Notes: a model not told the origin generated them from the letters alone. Shown: positions 9,340 to 18,055, counted from the first letter of the stretch. The stretch is DNA of 64,000 bases from Microbacterium hydrocarbonoxydans (GCF_904831005.1 NZ_LR882982.1:2356001-2420000), one strand, 5' to 3'. Translations and numbers: made by a program.

Positions 9340-10418
9340 GCGCGGCCCCCTTCCGCAGCGGTGGTCGTATCGGCGAGCTCGGAGGCGGCGGCCGCCATCT
9401 CGGACTCGGCCGCCTTCGCGGCGTCGTCTCCCCCGGTTCTCGTGCCGCCCGCTCCGAAGCGAGGGCGCCGACTGATGATCGAGCGCCGGCTGTACACGGC
9501 GACCGCCGCGACGATCACGACGCCTCGCACGACGTCTTTCAGGAACGGGTTGACCTGCATGACGCTCATGACGTTGTCGACGACCGCGAGGATCGCGACG
9601 CCGCCGATCGCACCCCAGATCGAGCCCCGTCCGCCCAGCAGCAGGGTGCCGCCCAGCACCACCGCGGCGATCGACAGCAGGGCATAGCCGCCCTGCTGGC
9701 CCACCGTGGGGCTGCCGACGCCGAGACGGCTGGCGAGCAGCAGACCGGCGAGCCCGGCGAAGACCGAGCACAGCACGTGCGCGGCGATCAGCGGCGGGCG
9801 GGTGCGCACACCCGACAACCGCGCGATCTCGGGGTCTCCGCCGACCGCGTACAGGTGGGCTCCGGTGCGGGTGCGGTTCAGCAGCACCCACACGACGACG
9901 GCGAGCGCGATCATGATGATCGTCGACACGGGCACGGGTCCGACTCCGGTGGCGCCGATGAGCTGGAACTCCCAGGGCACGTTGCCCGCAGAGCCCTCGA
10001 AGTTCGTGTTGAGTATCCCCTGCAGGATCAGTCCGACCCCGAGCGTCGCGATGAACCCGTTGACCTTGAGCACCGTGACGATGAGGCCGTTCACGAGTCC
10101 GATGCCGGCGCAGACGAGCAGGGTGATCGAGACCGCGGCCGGGATGTTCGCGGGGTTGCCGTTCATGATCGTCGCGGCGAGCAGGCTCGACAGACTCACG
10201 ACATAGGTGACCGACAGGTCGAGCGAGGCGCCGAGCACGACCAGGGTCTGGCCGATCGCGACGAGACCGAGCACGCTCATGCCCGTGAGGATGTCGCGGA
10301 TGTTGCCGGGGCTGAAGAAGTTGCGGCCGACGGTGCCGACGAGGATGGCCCCGACGATGAGCGTCAGGATCAGGATGCCGAGCACGATGACCGTCGAGTC
10401 GATCCGGAACCGCTTCAT
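9336..10418 (-). CDS. Sugar ABC transporter permease (RbsC-like), first of two
   Basis: This 360-residue membrane protein is in the same family as its downstream partner. GASLDLSVTYVVSLSSLLAA, VNGLIVTVLKVNGFIATLGVGLILQG and VVLGGTLLLGGRGSIWGAIGG are the family signatures. The C-terminus (about residues 300-360) is a soluble Ala/Glu/Thr-rich tail. The start overlaps the ATPase stop by 4 nt and the stop overlaps the second permease by 4 nt, so the three are translationally coupled. Two different permeases point to a heteromeric transporter. Confidence 0.9.
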   Translation of the reverse strand: MKRFRIDSTVIVLGILILTLIVGAILVGTVGRNFFSPGNIRDILTGMSVLGLVAIGQTLVVLGASLDLSVTYVVSLSSLLAATIMNGNPANIPAAVSITLLVCAGIGLVNGLIVTVLKVNGFIATLGVGLILQGILNTNFEGSAGNVPWEFQLIGATGVGPVPVSTIIMIALAVVVWVLLNRTRTGAHLYAVGGDPEIARLSGVRTRPPLIAAHVLCSVFAGLAGLLLASRLGVGSPTVGQQGGYALLSIAAVVLGGTLLLGGRGSIWGAIGGVAILAVVDNVMSVMQVNPFLKDVVRGVVIVAAVAVYSRRSIISRRPRFGAGGTRTGGDDAAKAAESEMAAAASELADTTTAAEGGRA

Positions 10419-11923
10419 CGCGCACCTCCGTCGATGGTCGCGCCCGTGGCTGCGCCGAGGATCTCGTGCTCGGCGGAACCGGCCGGCAGCTCGGCGACCA
10501 GCTCGCCGTCGTGCATCACGAGGATCCGATCGCTCATGCCGATCACCTCCGGCAGCTCGCTCGACACCATCAGCACCGCCTTGCCCTGAGCCGCGAGATC
10601 ACGCATGAGCTGATACACCGCGTACTTAGCCCCGACGTCGATGCCGCGGGTCGGCTCGTCGAAGAGCACGATCTGCGGCTGGGTGAGCAGCCATTTCGCG
10701 AGCACCACCTTCTGCTGATTGCCGCCCGAGAGGAATCGCACCTCCTGGTCGAGGCCGCGCGAGCTGACCTCCAGTGAGGTGAGCACTCCGGGCACCTCGC
10801 GTCGAGAGGGTGTCGTGCGAGCCGCGAAGACGCTGCGGATCACGAGCAGTGTGTTGTCGAGCACCGACTGGCCGAGGGCGAGCCCCTGAGCCTTGCGGTC
10901 CTCCGAGACGAGGGCGAGTCCTGCTCGCACGGCCGCTCGGGCGCTGGTGATGCGCGCCGGCGACGCGTCGACCCTCATCGCACCGCGCACGAAGGGGTCG
11001 ATGCCGAAGATCCCCTCGACGAGCTCCGTGCGGCCCGATCCCTGGAGTCCGGCGATCCCGACGATCTCGCCGGCGCGGAGCGTGAGCGAGACGCCGTCGA
11101 CGAACGCGTTGCCGCAGCCGTCGAGCTCGAGCCGCGGATCACCGACGACGGTGCCGTTCACGGCATCCGGGTAGTACGACTGGATCGAGCGACCGACCAT
11201 GCGGCGCACGAGCTCGTCGGTGGTCAGGGCGCTCGTCTCATCGGTCGACACGAGAGCTCCGTCCTTCAGAATCGTGATGCGGTCGCACAGGTCGAAGATC
11301 TCCTTGAGCCGGTGCGAGACGTAAATCACCGCCACTCCTCGAGAGGTGAGCCGACGGATGATCGCGTAGAGCAGCTCGACCTCACGGTCGCTGAGGGCGG
11401 CGGTCGGCTCGTCCATCGAGATGACCTGAGCATCGAACGACAGCGCCTTGACGATCTCGACGATCTGCTGCTCGGCGACCGTCAGCGAGCCGACGCGGGC
11501 CTGCGGGTCGATGAACGAGACGCCGAGGTCGGCGAGAAGCTCGCCCGTGCGACGGACCATCGCCTTCTGATCGACGAATCCACCGCGACGCGGCTCGCGT
11601 CCGAGATACACGTTCTGGGCGACCGTGCGCTCGGGCAGCAGGGTGAACTCCTGGAACACCGTCACGATGCCGTCGTCCATCGCCTGTCGAGGGTGCGCGT
11701 ACCTCACCTCGTCGCCCCGATACCGCACCGCCCCCTCGTCGGCGGGTTGCACACCGGCGATGATCTTCATGAGCGTCGACTTGCCCGCGCCGTTCTCGCC
11801 GACGAGGCCGTGCACTTCTCCCGGTCGCACGTCGAAGTCGATGCCCTTCAGCACCTCCACGCCGAAGAACGACTTGCGGATGCCTGAGACCTCGAGCACC
11901 GGCTGGGTGATCGTCGCGGTCAT
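10415..11923 (-). CDS. Sugar ABC transporter ATP-binding protein (two-domain, RbsA/MglA type)
   Basis: The protein has 502 residues with two fused nucleotide-binding domains. Domain 1 has Walker A GENGAGKST at residues 42-50, LTVAEQQIVEIVKAL as the family signature and VISMDEPTAALS as Walker B. Domain 2 has a degenerate P-loop (GLQGSGRTELV), signature LSGGNQQKVVLAKWL and IVLFDEPTRGIDVG. This asymmetry is typical of ribose and galactose importers. ATG 11923 is preferred over ATG 11941 because it overlaps the upstream stop as ATGA and has GGAGGTGG before it. Confidence 0.93.
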   Translation of the reverse strand: MTATITQPVLEVSGIRKSFFGVEVLKGIDFDVRPGEVHGLVGENGAGKSTLMKIIAGVQPADEGAVRYRGDEVRYAHPRQAMDDGIVTVFQEFTLLPERTVAQNVYLGREPRRGGFVDQKAMVRRTGELLADLGVSFIDPQARVGSLTVAEQQIVEIVKALSFDAQVISMDEPTAALSDREVELLYAIIRRLTSRGVAVIYVSHRLKEIFDLCDRITILKDGALVSTDETSALTTDELVRRMVGRSIQSYYPDAVNGTVVGDPRLELDGCGNAFVDGVSLTLRAGEIVGIAGLQGSGRTELVEGIFGIDPFVRGAMRVDASPARITSARAAVRAGLALVSEDRKAQGLALGQSVLDNTLLVIRSVFAARTTPSRREVPGVLTSLEVSSRGLDQEVRFLSGGNQQKVVLAKWLLTQPQIVLFDEPTRGIDVGAKYAVYQLMRDLAAQGKAVLMVSSELPEVIGMSDRILVMHDGELVAELPAGSAEHEILGAATGATIDGGAR

Positions 11924-13029
11924 GCCGCCACCTCCGTCCATACACCGTCTGCCGCTGCCGAGGCGAGGACCGCCTCAGTGAGCACGGCCGAGCGGAAGCC
12001 GTCTTCGAAAGTCGGCAGCCCGTCAGGTCGCGCGCCGCCGATCGCCGCGTACACGTCGGCGATGAAGCCGTTGAACGCGTCCTGGTATCCCATGGCATGC
12101 CCCGAGGGCACCCGCTGCAGACGGGCCGAGTCGGGGGTGGCCGTGGCGGGATCCCGCAGCAGCAGCCGCGACTCGTCGCGCATGCCGATCCACAGCTCCT
12201 CCGGTCGCTCCTGCTCGAAGCGCAGGGTCTGCCTGGTCCCGTGCAGTTCGAGGGTCAGCGCGTTCTTGCGGCCGGCCGCCATCTGCGAGATCAGCAGCGT
12301 GCCGAGGGCGCCGGACTCGGTCTCGATGAGAATCGCGACGATGTCCTCCGTGTCGACGGCGCGACCGCCGCGCTCATCGAACACCCGGCGGCTCCGAGCA
12401 CTCAACGAGCGGATGCGCTGCCCGACCACGAACTCGATGAGATCGCACAGGTGCGAGCCGATGTCGGCGAAGGCGCGGGAGGCGCCGCCGGATGCCGATC
12501 GCACCCGCCAGTCGTCGTCGGTGGCGAGCAGCATCCAGTCCTGCAGATACGAGCAGTCGAGTGTGAGGAGCTCGCCCACGTCTCCCTGCGCCACGCGCGC
12601 CCGAGCTTCGCGCACCATCGGGTGGTAGCGATACACGAAAGGAACCGCGGCCACGCGTCCGTGAGCGACCGCGAGGTCGGCGAGGCGCCTGGCGTCTGCG
12701 GCGCGCGTCGCGAGCGGCTTCTCGCAGATGACGTGCTTTCCGGCCGCGAGGGCGGAAAGCGCCAGTTCGGCGTGAGTCGCATTCGGAGTGCAGATGTGCA
12801 CGACATCGATGTCGTCGGCGACGATCAGCGCGACGGCATCCGCCTCTGCGCGCGCGGCCCCGAGCTCTTCCGCCGCCACACGCCCGCCCGATGCAGACCG
12901 GGTGGCGACCGCGCGCAGCTCTCCGCCCGCATCACGGGCCGCGGTGCGATGCACGCGAGCCATGAACCCTCCGCCGAGGATGCCGGTTCGGATCGTCCCG
13001 AGACCGGTGGATGTGACATCCGTTGTCAT
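11920..13029 (-). CDS. Gfo/Idh/MocA family oxidoreductase, first gene of the sugar operon
   Basis: The protein has 369 residues. The Rossmann fold is RTGILGGGFMARVHRTAAR with DVVHICTPNATHAELALSALAAGKHVICEKPLATR, which contains the conserved EKP. The C-terminal domain includes FADIGSHLCDLIEFVVGQ, where GSH and D are typical catalytic-face residues of inositol or glucose dehydrogenase relatives. It leads the leftward operon and is divergent from the ROK regulator with a 113-bp gap. It probably oxidises the imported sugar before the isomerases act, which is inferred from gene order. Confidence 0.88.
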   Translation of the reverse strand: MTTDVTSTGLGTIRTGILGGGFMARVHRTAARDAGGELRAVATRSASGGRVAAEELGAARAEADAVALIVADDIDVVHICTPNATHAELALSALAAGKHVICEKPLATRAADARRLADLAVAHGRVAAVPFVYRYHPMVREARARVAQGDVGELLTLDCSYLQDWMLLATDDDWRVRSASGGASRAFADIGSHLCDLIEFVVGQRIRSLSARSRRVFDERGGRAVDTEDIVAILIETESGALGTLLISQMAAGRKNALTLELHGTRQTLRFEQERPEELWIGMRDESRLLLRDPATATPDSARLQRVPSGHAMGYQDAFNGFIADVYAAIGGARPDGLPTFEDGFRSAVLTEAVLASAAADGVWTEVAA

Positions 13030-13142
13030 GCCGGTGAGTCTGACATGCGGCTCTTTCTTTTGCTAGATGTTCGTCAAAAGTTGTTTGTAACGAATCGGAA
13101 GTTCGTCGGAGACACAGCGAACTGCTGTGGTTTACTGACGCA
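13030..13142. promoter_or_regulatory. Divergent promoter region between sugar operon and ROK regulator, with inverted repeats
   Basis: This 113-bp gap is clearly richer in A and T than its surroundings. CTTTTG (13057-13062) and CAAAAG (13075-13080) are inverted. ACGAA (13090-13094) and TTCGT (13102-13106) form another inverted pair, and TTCGTC also occurs at 13070-13075. TTTACT at 13131-13136 lies 6 nt before the ROK ATG and is a good -10 for a leaderless message. The repeats are plausible operator half-sites for the ROK protein. That is an inference, since no regulator consensus was compared. Confidence 0.5.
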
Positions 13143-14330
13143 ATGGTTGACGCACCGCGGTCGTCCGCGCCTCCCGCTCCCGGTGTGGGGGACATCTTCC
13201 AGATACTCCGAGACGGCACCGCGCGCACCAAGGCCGAACTCGCCGCCCTCACGGGCCTCGCCCGCTCGACCGTGTCGGTTCGAGTCGACGCCCTGCTCTC
13301 CGCCGACCTGCTCCGCCCTGCCGGCGAAGCAGCGTCCACGGGCGGTCGACCGCCCGCGCGGGTCGCCTTCAACGCGCGCGCCGGCCTCGTGCTGGCCGTC
13401 GACCTCGGGGCCACCCACGCGACCGTCGCCCTCGCGGACCTCGCCGGCGTGTTCCTCGACGCGCACACCCGCACGATCGACATCGGCGACGGACCCGAGA
13501 AGCTGCTCGACGTGATCCTCCACGATGCCGAGATCCTGCTCGGATCGCCCGCTGCCGCGGGAATCCCCCTGTACGGAGTCGGGATCGGCGTACCGGGTCC
13601 GGTCGAGCACTCCAGCGGCAGGCCCACCAACCCGCCGATCATGCCCGGCTGGGACCGTTTCGACGTGCCCGGATACGTGCAGCGCACCTTCGACGTACCC
13701 GTGCTCGTCGACAACGACGTCAACATCCTCGCGCTCGGAGAGCATGCCACGGCGTGGCCGCACGTCGACGACCTCGTCTTCGTGAAGGTGTCGACCGGAA
13801 TCGGGGCGGGGATCATCGCCGGCGGCCAGCTGCAGCGCGGCGCGCAGGGATCCGCCGGAGACATGGGACACGTGCAGGTCCCCGGCAGGGCCATGGCATC
13901 GCGCGACGCCGACGACGATCGAGACCTCGAGGCGCTCGCGAGCGGATCCGCCCTCGCCGCCGCGCTCCGCGCCCGAGGTCACGACGCGCAGGGTCCGGCC
14001 GATGTGATCGATCTCGTACGATCCGGCGATGCGTCGGCCATCGCCGCCACACGGCAGGCAGGACGCGACGTCGGAGAGGTGCTCGCCACCGTCGTCAATC
14101 TGCTCAACCCGTCGATCATCGTGCTGGGCGGCAGCATCGCGCGGGCCGGGGAGCATTTGCTCGCGGGCGTCCGCGAGGTCGTCTATCGACGATCCATCCC
14201 GCTCGCCACCCAGCATCTCGCGATCGTGCAGTCGCAGGCAGGCGATCGCGCGGCCGTTCTCGGCGCCGCGATCATGGTCGCCCGCGAGGTGCTCTCACCC
14301 GCGAGCATCGATCGCCGCCTCGCGACGTAG
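13143..14330 (+). CDS. ROK family transcriptional regulator lacking the zinc cysteines
   Basis: The protein has 395 residues. The winged HTH occupies about residues 15-80 (TKAELAALTGLARSTVSVRVDAL, then the GGRPPARVAF wing). The ROK sugar-kinase-like fold follows: AVDLGATHATVALADL (phosphate loop), GVGIGVPGPVE and VDNDVNILALGEH, then GDMGHVQV. ROK proteins normally continue with a CxCGxxGCLE zinc cluster. Here that stretch reads RDADDDRDLEALASG and has no cysteine, so the structural zinc is probably absent. The later segment NPSIIVLGGSIA is normal. It sits divergent from the sugar operon and probably represses it until the sugar binds. Confidence 0.9.
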   Translation: MVDAPRSSAPPAPGVGDIFQILRDGTARTKAELAALTGLARSTVSVRVDALLSADLLRPAGEAASTGGRPPARVAFNARAGLVLAVDLGATHATVALADLAGVFLDAHTRTIDIGDGPEKLLDVILHDAEILLGSPAAAGIPLYGVGIGVPGPVEHSSGRPTNPPIMPGWDRFDVPGYVQRTFDVPVLVDNDVNILALGEHATAWPHVDDLVFVKVSTGIGAGIIAGGQLQRGAQGSAGDMGHVQVPGRAMASRDADDDRDLEALASGSALAAALRARGHDAQGPADVIDLVRSGDASAIAATRQAGRDVGEVLATVVNLLNPSIIVLGGSIARAGEHLLAGVREVVYRRSIPLATQHLAIVQSQAGDRAAVLGAAIMVAREVLSPASIDRRLAT

Positions 14331-14339
14331 GCTGGAGCC

Positions 14340-14969
14340 GTGACTCCCACGGAGAACCCCCACGCGTCCCCGTACGAGCGAGCGCTCGGCGAGCGCATCG
14401 CCGAACTCCACCCGAAGACGGCCTGGTACTTCCGCACGATCCCCGAGGGGCACGTCGGAATCGGCCGCGGCACGTTCACGAGCGCGGGGTCGCGGCATCG
14501 CTGGCTGTGGCCGGCGTTCCGCACCGCCGAGGCTCTGGGAGTCGCGTTCGCCGGATGGGCGGAAGACGTCCCGTTCCGCATCGAGAACCGCACCGTCGAC
14601 GGCCGTGCGCTCGCCGTGCGCCACTTCGAGCTGCCTGGCCGCACCTGGGTCATGCCGGATGTCGTCGAGCTGACCCCTGCCGGCATCCTGCGCAACGAGA
14701 TCGGCCCCCTTCGCACGGTCGTCACGACCTTCGACATCGACGTGCGCGACGGCGCCGTGGTCCTGTCGATCCGCCGCGTCGGCCTGCGCCTCGGTCCGCT
14801 GCGCCTCGCCGCCCCCGCGTTCCTCCGACCGACGATCGGCCTGGTGGAGCGATGGGATGAGGAGCGCGAGCGCCACCACGTGAACATGACCATCGACGCC
14901 CCTCTGCTCGGACGCGTCTACGAGTACACGGGCTTCTTCGAGTACTCGATCGAGAGCGAGACGCCGTGA
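14340..14969 (+). CDS. DUF4166 domain-containing protein
   Basis: This 209-residue protein matches the DUF4166 pattern from memory: an N-terminal YERALGERIAELHPKTAWYF helix, a GRGTFTSAG turn, repeated beta strands with ENRTVDGRALAVRHFELPGRTWVMPDVVE, and a C-terminal HVNMTIDAPLLGRVYEYTGFFEY. The function is unknown. It starts at GTG with TAGGCT exactly 6 nt upstream, which overlaps the ROK stop codon and suggests a leaderless message. Its stop overlaps the epimerase start by 4 nt. DUF4166 proteins are often found with or fused to nucleoside-diphosphate-sugar epimerase-like proteins, and that pairing occurs here. Confidence 0.83.
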   Translation: MTPTENPHASPYERALGERIAELHPKTAWYFRTIPEGHVGIGRGTFTSAGSRHRWLWPAFRTAEALGVAFAGWAEDVPFRIENRTVDGRALAVRHFELPGRTWVMPDVVELTPAGILRNEIGPLRTVVTTFDIDVRDGAVVLSIRRVGLRLGPLRLAAPAFLRPTIGLVERWDEERERHHVNMTIDAPLLGRVYEYTGFFEYSIESETP

Positions 14970-15958
14970 GCCACGGGGCGGCGCCGCTCGACGGTCGGGT
15001 CGTCATCGGCGGCTCCACGGGGTTCATGGGCACCTACCTGGAGCCGAGACTCCGGGCTGCCGGCCGCGAGGTCGTGACCATCTCGCGCACGGGTGCCGAC
15101 ATCTCCTGGGGCGACCAGGCAGCGATCGACCGTGCCGTCGACGGGGCATCCCTCGTCATCGGGCTCGCGGGCAAGAGCGTCAACTGCCGCTACACGCCCG
15201 AGAACCGCGCGGCGATCTTCCGCTCCCGCCTCGACACGACCGCATCGCTGAGCACCGCGATCGCGAGAGCGGATGCTCCGCCCGCGCTGTGGATCAACTC
15301 GTCGACCGCGACGATCTACCGCCACGCCGAGGATCGCCCCATGACGGAGTCGACCGGCGAGATCGGCCGGGGCTTCTCGGTCGAGGTCGCGAAAGCCTGG
15401 GAACGCGCGCTGTTCGCCGACGACCTGCCGCACACGCGACGCATCGCGCTGCGCAGCGCGATCGTGCTCGGTCACGGCGGCGTGCTCGGCCCGCTGCGCA
15501 CACTCGCACGACTGGGTCTCGGGGGCACCCAGCTCGACGGACGCTGGCCGGTGAGCCGGGCGCGCCGGGCAGCAGGCACAGCGCACCATTTCGGCGCCCG
15601 TGGCGGTCGGCAGCACTTCAGCTGGGTGCACATCGACGACGTCGCGCGCATCATCGACTTCCTCGAACGACACCCCGAGCTCGACGGCCCGATCAACGCC
15701 GCGGCGCCGAATCCGGTCGACAATCGGGAGTTCATGGCGATCGTCCGCCGCGAAGCCGGCGCGGTCATCGGGCCGCCGATGCCTCGGTGGATGCTCGAGC
15801 TCGGCGCCATCGGCATCCGCACCGAGACCGAGCTGATCCTGAAGAGCCGGTGGGTGCTGCCCCAGACACTCGCGCAGGCGGGGTTCGAGTTTGCCTACCC
15901 CGATCTCGATGAGGCCGTGCGGGAGTCCTTCGATTCGACTCCCACTGCTGCCCGCTGA
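14966..15958 (+). CDS. TIGR01777 family epimerase-like protein (extended SDR)
   Basis: The protein has 330 residues. The Rossmann motif is VVIGGSTGFMGTYLEPRL. NCRYTPENRAAIFRSRLDTTASL is the diagnostic TIGR01777 segment. A Ser/Thr-rich active-site stretch (NSSTATIYRHAEDRPMTE) keeps a tyrosine followed by histidine. SWVHIDDVARIIDFL and the C-terminal DUF1731-like part (RWMLELGAIGIRTETELILKS) complete the family. It overlaps the DUF4166 gene by GTGA and is probably cotranscribed. The substrate is unknown. It converges on the PLDc_N gene with 9 nt between stops. Confidence 0.87.
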   Translation: MSHGAAPLDGRVVIGGSTGFMGTYLEPRLRAAGREVVTISRTGADISWGDQAAIDRAVDGASLVIGLAGKSVNCRYTPENRAAIFRSRLDTTASLSTAIARADAPPALWINSSTATIYRHAEDRPMTESTGEIGRGFSVEVAKAWERALFADDLPHTRRIALRSAIVLGHGGVLGPLRTLARLGLGGTQLDGRWPVSRARRAAGTAHHFGARGGRQHFSWVHIDDVARIIDFLERHPELDGPINAAAPNPVDNREFMAIVRREAGAVIGPPMPRWMLELGAIGIRTETELILKSRWVLPQTLAQAGFEFAYPDLDEAVRESFDSTPTAAR

Positions 15959-15967
15959 CGCTGACTG

Positions 15968-16360
15968 TCAGAGAGCCGCGGGCCCGTCGCCCTCGGACTC
16001 GTGCCGACGCTTCTCGAGCTCCGCACGCAGTCGCCACTCCTCGATCTCGCGATCGAGGTCTGCGATCTGCTGCTCGGTCGAGCGGGTGTCGACCGGCGCC
16101 GACGGCGGCGGTGCGGGCTGAGGGGACGGACGCCTGCTCGGCCGACCGGCCGCACGCATCCGCGGGATCCGCAGTCCCGCCTCGGAGTACTCGCGTCCGA
16201 TCGCGAACCACAGCAGGCCGCCGATCAACGGCAGCAGGATCACGATGACGATCCAGGCCATCTTCGGCAGGAACCGCACCTGCGAATCCTCGCGCGTGAT
16301 GATGTCGACCAGCGCGCCGATCATCAGCACGATGACGAGAAGCGAGAACAGGAACGGCAT
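15968..16360 (-). CDS. PLDc_N domain small membrane protein
   Basis: The protein has 130 residues. The first 60 form two membrane helices, FLFSLLVIVLMIGALVDII and MAWIVIVILLPLIGGLLWFA, with the intervening motif common to phospholipase-D N-terminal (PLDc_N) proteins. The C-terminal 70 residues are cytoplasmic and charged: a Pro/Arg stretch, then a Glu-rich coiled-coil-like helix (QQIADLDREIEEWRLRAELEKRR). It has no PLD catalytic HKD motif, so it is not an enzyme. The reverse-strand TACCCT lies exactly 6 nt before the ATG, indicating a leaderless message. Confidence 0.85.
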   Translation of the reverse strand: MPFLFSLLVIVLMIGALVDIITREDSQVRFLPKMAWIVIVILLPLIGGLLWFAIGREYSEAGLRIPRMRAAGRPSRRPSPQPAPPPSAPVDTRSTEQQIADLDREIEEWRLRAELEKRRHESEGDGPAAL

Positions 16361-16405
16361 GTGTTCAGGGTAGACGACGGATCGCGCTCGCGCGCCGGAG
16401 CGTGC

Positions 16406-17335
16406 TCAGGGCAGCACGTGGCCGCCCGCGCGGAAGAGCTCGTACCACTCGGCTCGCGTCAGCGCGATGTCGGCGCCCGCTGCCGCGTCGCGCACCCTGG
16501 CGGGCGTGGTGGTTCCCAGAACCACCTGCATCTGCGCCGGGTGCCTCGTGATCCATGCCGTCGCGATCGCGATCGGCTCGACTCCGTATGACGCTGCGAG
16601 CCGGTCGATCACCGCGTTGAGCTCGGCGTACTCCGGGTTCCCGAGGAAGACACCGGTGAAGAAGCCGCCCTGGAACGGCGACCACGCCTGGATCGTGATG
16701 CCGTTGATGCGGCAGTACTCCACGATGCCCCCGCCGTCTCGCACCACGCTCTGCTCCTCCGCGAGCATGTTGGCTGCGACCGGCTGCGCGATGATCGGGG
16801 CATGAGTGATCGACAGCTGCAGCTGGTTGGCGATCAGCGGCTGCTCGACCGCCGTGCGCAGCAGGTCGATCTGCCGCGGCGTGTGATTCGAGACGCCGAA
16901 GGCGCGCACCTTGCCCGCCGCGTCGAGCTCGTCGAAGGCCCGGGCGACCTCCTCGGGTTCGACGAGGGCGTCGGGGCGGTGCAGCAGCAGCACATCGATG
17001 TAGTCGGTGCGCAGCGCGCGCAGCGACCCCTCCACCTGGCGGACGATGTGCTCGTACGAGAAGTCGAAGGCCTGCTGCGCGGGGTCGATGCCGCATTTGG
17101 TCTGCAGCACGATCTCCTCGCGATCCGCAGGGGCCAGCGACAGCGCCTCTGCGAAGCGGGATTCGCAGAAGTGCATGCTGCCGCCGTAGATGTCGGCGTG
17201 GTCGAAGAAGTCGATGCCACTGGACCGCGCGGTCTCGTAGAGCTCGCGGATCTGCGCGTCGTCCTTGTCGTCGATGCGCATCATGCCGGCGATCAGTGCG
17301 GGCGCGGATGAGGAGCCGAAGGGCACATTCTTCAT
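16406..17335 (-). CDS. Aldo/keto reductase family oxidoreductase
   Basis: The protein has 309 residues and is a TIM-barrel NADPH-dependent reductase. The catalytic tetrad is visible in order: Asp and Tyr in FFDHADIYGG, Lys in VLQTKCGI and His in VLLLHRPDAL. Cofactor-side motifs are AFGVSNHTPRQIDLL and VVLGTTTPARVRD. It resembles the YdhF-like subgroup. ATG 17335 is preferred over GTG 17344 because the only good -10, TAGCGT on the reverse strand, would overlap the GTG and lies 7 nt before the ATG. The substrate is unknown. Confidence 0.88.
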   Translation of the reverse strand: MKNVPFGSSSAPALIAGMMRIDDKDDAQIRELYETARSSGIDFFDHADIYGGSMHFCESRFAEALSLAPADREEIVLQTKCGIDPAQQAFDFSYEHIVRQVEGSLRALRTDYIDVLLLHRPDALVEPEEVARAFDELDAAGKVRAFGVSNHTPRQIDLLRTAVEQPLIANQLQLSITHAPIIAQPVAANMLAEEQSVVRDGGGIVEYCRINGITIQAWSPFQGGFFTGVFLGNPEYAELNAVIDRLAASYGVEPIAIATAWITRHPAQMQVVLGTTTPARVRDAAAGADIALTRAEWYELFRAGGHVLP

Positions 17336-17359
17336 GCCGTCCACGCTAGCCCCTCGTGC

Positions 17360-17584
17360 TCAGCTCTCGGAGACGGGCGGCACGAGAGACGCGATGGGGA
17401 TGCCGAGGACGTCGGCGATCGACGCCAACTCGGTGACGGTGAAATCGCGTCGCGAGGCCAGCTTCGCCTGAAGGGTCTTCACCGCGATCCCCGACCTGTC
17501 GGCGAGCCACGGTGCCGTCTCCCCCGCTGCCGCGAGCTCGCGGACCACTGCTTCTGCGACTGCTCGTCGCACATGTGTCGTCAC
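17360..17584 (-). CDS. Small helix-turn-helix regulator (XRE-like)
   Basis: This 74-residue protein is little more than one HTH: an N-terminal helix (VRRAVAEAVVRELAAAGE), then WLADRSGIAVKTLQAKLASRRDFTVTELASIADVLGIPIASL, the five-helix pattern of lambda-repressor-like domains. It starts at GTG. TAGTGT on its strand lies 6 nt upstream, so the message is probably leaderless. Its first ten bases, GTGACGACAC, are the same as those of the divergent HTH gene. It ends 24 nt upstream of the aldo/keto reductase start. It probably autoregulates the divergent pair. Confidence 0.75.
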   Translation of the reverse strand: MTTHVRRAVAEAVVRELAAAGETAPWLADRSGIAVKTLQAKLASRRDFTVTELASIADVLGIPIASLVPPVSES

Positions 17585-17677
17585 TCGACGACACTATCGT
17601 CGCGGCGGAGCGCCGACAAGCGGGGAGGCATCAGAATGACGGCATCTTGGCTTCATCTCGGTGCTATCGTGACTCAC
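17585..17677. promoter_or_regulatory. Divergent promoter region of the two HTH genes with palindromes
   Basis: CGACGA (17586-17591) and TCGTCG (17597-17602) are inverted around five bases and cover the -10 of the leftward gene. CGTGACTCACG at 17668-17678 is a palindrome with one central base and overlaps the rightward -10 (TATCGT, 17665-17670) and start codon. Both sites carry CTATCGT. Binding there by either HTH protein would block both promoters. This is inferred from position and symmetry only. Confidence 0.5.
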
Positions 17678-18055
17678 GTGACGACACCCGCGGAGGAGTA
17701 CAACAGCGCCGTCGGACGCCAGCTCAAGGCCGAGATCGCGGCGGCCGGCAGCAGCATCGCACGGATGGCTCGAGACATCGACGTGTCGCGAAGCGCACTC
17801 GACAACTACACGACGGGCAAGCGCGACATCCCGGTTCCGGTGCTCTATCTGGTGAGCGACGTCGTCGGGGTGGCGCCCCACATCATTCTCGACCGTGCAG
17901 CGGAGCGGCTCCGCACCGATGCCTCCCGCGGCGACGCGGTCATCACTCCCCTGCGTCCGCGAACCGATGTCCGCGGTCGACGAGACAATGAGGCAGAGGT
18001 CGCCTTCGAGTCCGAGCTGCCTCACGGCCGCGACACCGACGACCTCTACGACTGA
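17678..18055 (+). CDS. XRE-type helix-turn-helix regulator
   Basis: The protein has 125 residues from GTG 17678. An in-frame ATG at 17636 would add 14 residues. I prefer 17678 because TATCGT sits 7 nt before it and its first ten bases match the start of the divergent gene. The HTH is residues 8-60: VGRQLKAEIAAAGSSIARMARDIDVSRSALDNYTTGKRDIPVPVLYLVSDVVGV. The C-terminal half is polar and unstructured, ending in acidic residues. It is followed after 44 nt by an ImmA/IrrE peptidase gene. In known pairs that peptidase cleaves or inactivates the partner XRE repressor, and that relationship is inferred here. Confidence 0.8.
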   Translation: MTTPAEEYNSAVGRQLKAEIAAAGSSIARMARDIDVSRSALDNYTTGKRDIPVPVLYLVSDVVGVAPHIILDRAAERLRTDASRGDAVITPLRPRTDVRGRRDNEAEVAFESELPHGRDTDDLYD

